Assembly: GCA_903870545.1 (NCBI GenBank)
Contig: CAIQDI010000022.1
Coordinates: forward strand, 1 to 59,850
Reading direction: 5' to 3'
Origin: an uncultured Pseudomonadota bacterium
GTDB taxonomy: Bacteria > Pseudomonadota > Gammaproteobacteria > Methylococcales > Methylomonadaceae
Length of the DNA: 59,850 nt
Shown here: piece by piece, positions 57,921 through 59,850 of the stretch
How the letters are laid out: the number at the start of each line of letters is the position of its first letter
Position numbering within the stretch: the stretch's first letter is position 1
Made by a program: the position numbers and the translations under genes
The notes under the pieces: model-generated
What the model saw: the letters and a program-made list of their open reading frames with translations, nothing else
Databases searched by the model: none
Told to the model about the DNA's origin: nothing

Positions 57921-59306
57921 ATGATAAAAACGCTGTTAATTATTGAAGATGAAAAATTGTTGGGTTTTGAACTCTCGCGCCATTATAAACAAATGGGTTG
58001 GGAAGTCGTTTTAGCGACAACGCTAAACGAGGTGAAAGAGCTTTTAGTGTCTAAAACCATCGAGCCGCTGTTGATTTTATCGGATATGAATTTGCCCGAT
58101 GGCAACGCGCTCGATTTTATGGAGAAAATGAAAAAGCTGGTGAGCATCGCGGAATGGATATTTTTAACCGGATTTGGCAGCGTGCCAGATTCGGTGCGGG
58201 CGTTGCGTTTAGGAGCGTACGATTTTTTGGAAAAACCGTGTGATTTGGATCGCCTCGATTTAGTTATTACCAGCGCGGCACGAAGTGCGTCCATGCGGCG
58301 GCGCGTTATCGACCAAACGAAACAAGGGCATCGGCGTTATTCACCCGAAGCTTTTGTCGGACACAGTTCGCAAGCCCACGCCGTTCGGCAATTATTGGCG
58401 AAACTGACGCAAGTGCCGTTTAGTGCGTTGATTATTGGCGGTGAAACGGGAACCGGAAAGGGTTTGATTGCGCGAATTCTACATTACGGCGGATCACGAG
58501 CGTCGCAACCGATGATTGAAGTGAATTGTGCGGCATTGCCGCGCGAATTGTTGGAATCTGAATTATTTGGACACGAAGCCGGAGCTTTTACCGGTGCAAC
58601 GGGACGACATCGCGGCTTATTAGAACAAGCAGATGGCGGTACGTTATTCATGGACGAAATTGGCGAAATGCCGTTGGATTTACAAGCCAAATTATTAAAA
58701 GTTATTGAAGATCACCAAGTTCGACGACTTGGCAGCGAAAAAGAAATTAGCGTCGATGTGCAAATTATCGCCGCGAGTAATCGAGATTTAGAAAGTATGG
58801 CGAAAGCGGGAACTTTTCGTGCAGATTTGTATCATCGTTTAAATGTTTTTTGTGTAAATTTGCCGCCATTGCGCGAAGCCGTGGATGATTTAGATGAACT
58901 GGTGCCGTTATTTGTCGCGGAATACAACGCGAAAGCGGGTCAGCACGTTAAACAAATTCCCGCTGAAGTGTGGCAAAAGCTCAAAGCGCATGATTGGCGC
59001 GGCAATGTGCGCGAACTGCGAAATGTGATTGAGCGTTGTGTATTATTTGCCGATGATACGATTTTTCCGGTGCAATGGTTGCAACTCGGAAAACCAGCTG
59101 AAAACATCATGACTGCTGACACAACGCATTTACATTTGCCGCTTGATGGTAGTATGGCGTTGGATGATATGGATAAATTTATTATCAAAACGGCGTTGGA
59201 ACGTGCAGACAACAATTTAATGGCGGCGGCGCGAGCATTAGGAACCACCCGCGAAACATTGCGGTATCGAGTGAAAAAATACCAGTTGAATCACGTTGAT
59301 GTGTAA
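57921..59306 (+). CDS. NtrC-family sigma-54-dependent response regulator
   Basis: 461 aa. A receiver domain (~1-120, phospho-acceptor Asp55 in LILSDMNLPDG) is followed by an AAA+ domain (~145-380) with Walker A GETGTGKG (174-181), the sigma-54 contact loop GAFTGA (221-226) and TLFMDEIGEM (Walker B). A Fis-type helix-turn-helix is at the C-terminus (NNLMAAARALGTTRETLRYRVKKYQL). It should activate sigma-54 promoters when phosphorylated. The following PAS sensor gene is a plausible partner; the target genes are unknown. Confidence 0.94.
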   Translation: MIKTLLIIEDEKLLGFELSRHYKQMGWEVVLATTLNEVKELLVSKTIEPLLILSDMNLPDGNALDFMEKMKKLVSIAEWIFLTGFGSVPDSVRALRLGAYDFLEKPCDLDRLDLVITSAARSASMRRRVIDQTKQGHRRYSPEAFVGHSSQAHAVRQLLAKLTQVPFSALIIGGETGTGKGLIARILHYGGSRASQPMIEVNCAALPRELLESELFGHEAGAFTGATGRHRGLLEQADGGTLFMDEIGEMPLDLQAKLLKVIEDHQVRRLGSEKEISVDVQIIAASNRDLESMAKAGTFRADLYHRLNVFCVNLPPLREAVDDLDELVPLFVAEYNAKAGQHVKQIPAEVWQKLKAHDWRGNVRELRNVIERCVLFADDTIFPVQWLQLGKPAENIMTADTTHLHLPLDGSMALDDMDKFIIKTALERADNNLMAAARALGTTRETLRYRVKKYQLNHVDV

Positions 59307-59365
59307 AATAGCCGAAACTCGCTTCTGTATTCTTTACGGTTTCTATTAAGGCAAATCCAAATCTT

Positions 59366-59850
59366 ATGATAAAGAAAATCTCTCCTCTCTCATCAACGGT
59401 CGATGACATGCCCAACGCTAAACGGTCTTTAAAAGTAATCGCTTCAGATGAAGCGTTACTCAAAGCCGGCGCGTTGCAAAGTGCCATTTTCAATAGTGCT
59501 AATTTTTCCAGTATTGCCACCGATGCAAAAGGTGTGATTCAAATTTTCAACGTCGGCGCAGAGCGTATGCTCGGTTACAGTGCAGATGATGTGATAAACA
59601 AAATTACTCCTGCTGATATTTCCGATCCGCAAGAAGTGATTGCTCGCGCTCAAGCCTTGAGCGATGAACTCGGCACGTCGATTACGCCAGGATTTGAAGC
59701 GTTGGTGTTTAAAGCCTCGCGCGGCATCGAAGATATTTACGAATTGACCTACATTCGCAAAGACGGCAGTCGTTTCCCCGCCGTGGTGTCCGTGACCGCG
59801 TTGCGCGATACCGATGACGTAATTATTGGCTATTTGTTGATTGGCACAGA
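59366..59850 (+). CDS. PAS-domain sensor protein, N-terminal part (cut by window end)
   Basis: 161 complete codons from the ATG at 59366 to the edge without a stop. A short linker is followed by a PAS domain (~40-160): SIATDAKGVIQIFNVGAERMLGYSADDVINKITPADISDP, then the PAC part YIRKDGSRFPAVVSVTALRDTDDVIIGYLLIG. No membrane segment precedes it. It is likely a soluble sensor histidine kinase or a cyclic-di-GMP enzyme; only the missing part could tell. Next to the NtrC-type regulator, a kinase is the likelier reading. Confidence 0.8.
   Translation, partial: MIKKISPLSSTVDDMPNAKRSLKVIASDEALLKAGALQSAIFNSANFSSIATDAKGVIQIFNVGAERMLGYSADDVINKITPADISDPQEVIARAQALSDELGTSITPGFEALVFKASRGIEDIYELTYIRKDGSRFPAVVSVTALRDTDDVIIGYLLIGT

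Overview
The window reads as the chromosome of a gammaproteobacterial methylotroph, most likely a methanotroph of the Methylococcales. It carries a lanthanide-type PQQ methanol dehydrogenase (xoxF) with xoxJ, a gammaproteobacterial F1Fo ATP synthase operon with gidA/gidB (mnmG/rsmG) beside it, a gidA-gidB-atp arrangement that usually lies near the replication origin, and moderately AT-rich DNA. The genus cannot be fixed from sequence reading alone.

Layout. 1-5022 (minus): 5' part of a giant RTX-type secreted or surface protein, cut by the window edge. 5199-9048 (minus): a CHASE2 adenylate/guanylate cyclase and a GAF/HD-GYP phosphodiesterase (second messengers), divergent from motAB (9397-11132). 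11209-16751 (minus): pyrE, hemW, rlmB, xoxJ and xoxF. 17077-19357 (plus): a secreted thermonuclease and a Tat-exported multicopper oxidase. 19440-22996: a type IIG/ISP-like restriction-modification gene split in two by a DUF4160-DUF2442 pair. 23197-28376: yhdP, a nitrilase-family amidase and a BamC-like lipoprotein. 28381-30532: Uma2 nuclease, a second DUF4160-DUF2442 pair and a GIY-YIG/Sel1 fusion. 30611-33815: rpe, gph, mnmG. 33833-37871: an accessory island that separates mnmG from rsmG; it holds an unrecognised 399-aa protein, a zinc ribbon, a third DUF4160-DUF2442 pair, yefM with a wrecked yoeB, and two membrane proteins. Three copies of a direct repeat bracket the two toxin-antitoxin-like cassettes. 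37875-46260: rsmG, a probable parB scrap where parAB would be expected, and the full atpIBEFHAGDC operon with a foreign exported-protein gene between atpB and atpE. 46347-53142: glmU, glmS, a DAHP synthase, a thiS-thiG fusion and guaB. 53238-55925: Rpn-family nuclease and an Eco47II-like restriction-modification pair. 55976-57879: hisA, hisF, hisI. 57921 to the end: an NtrC-family regulator and the start of a PAS sensor.

The overall picture is a conserved housekeeping backbone interrupted by four accessory islands (19.4-23.0, 28.4-30.5, 33.8-37.9 and 53.2-55.9 kb) that are rich in nucleases, methyltransferases and toxin-antitoxin-like pairs. The same DUF4160-DUF2442 pair occurs in three of the four. 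The most unusual items are the pair embedded inside the restriction-modification gene, the repeat-bracketed cassette array in the gidA-gidB gap, and the extra gene inside the ATP synthase operon. No tRNA, rRNA, CRISPR array or recognisable transposase gene was seen. Of the larger gaps, 9049-9333 holds the motA promoter candidate and 16752-17076 holds the xoxF promoter region. 22997-23196 shows nothing recognisable. 38499-38721 holds the parB scrap and the atp promoter.
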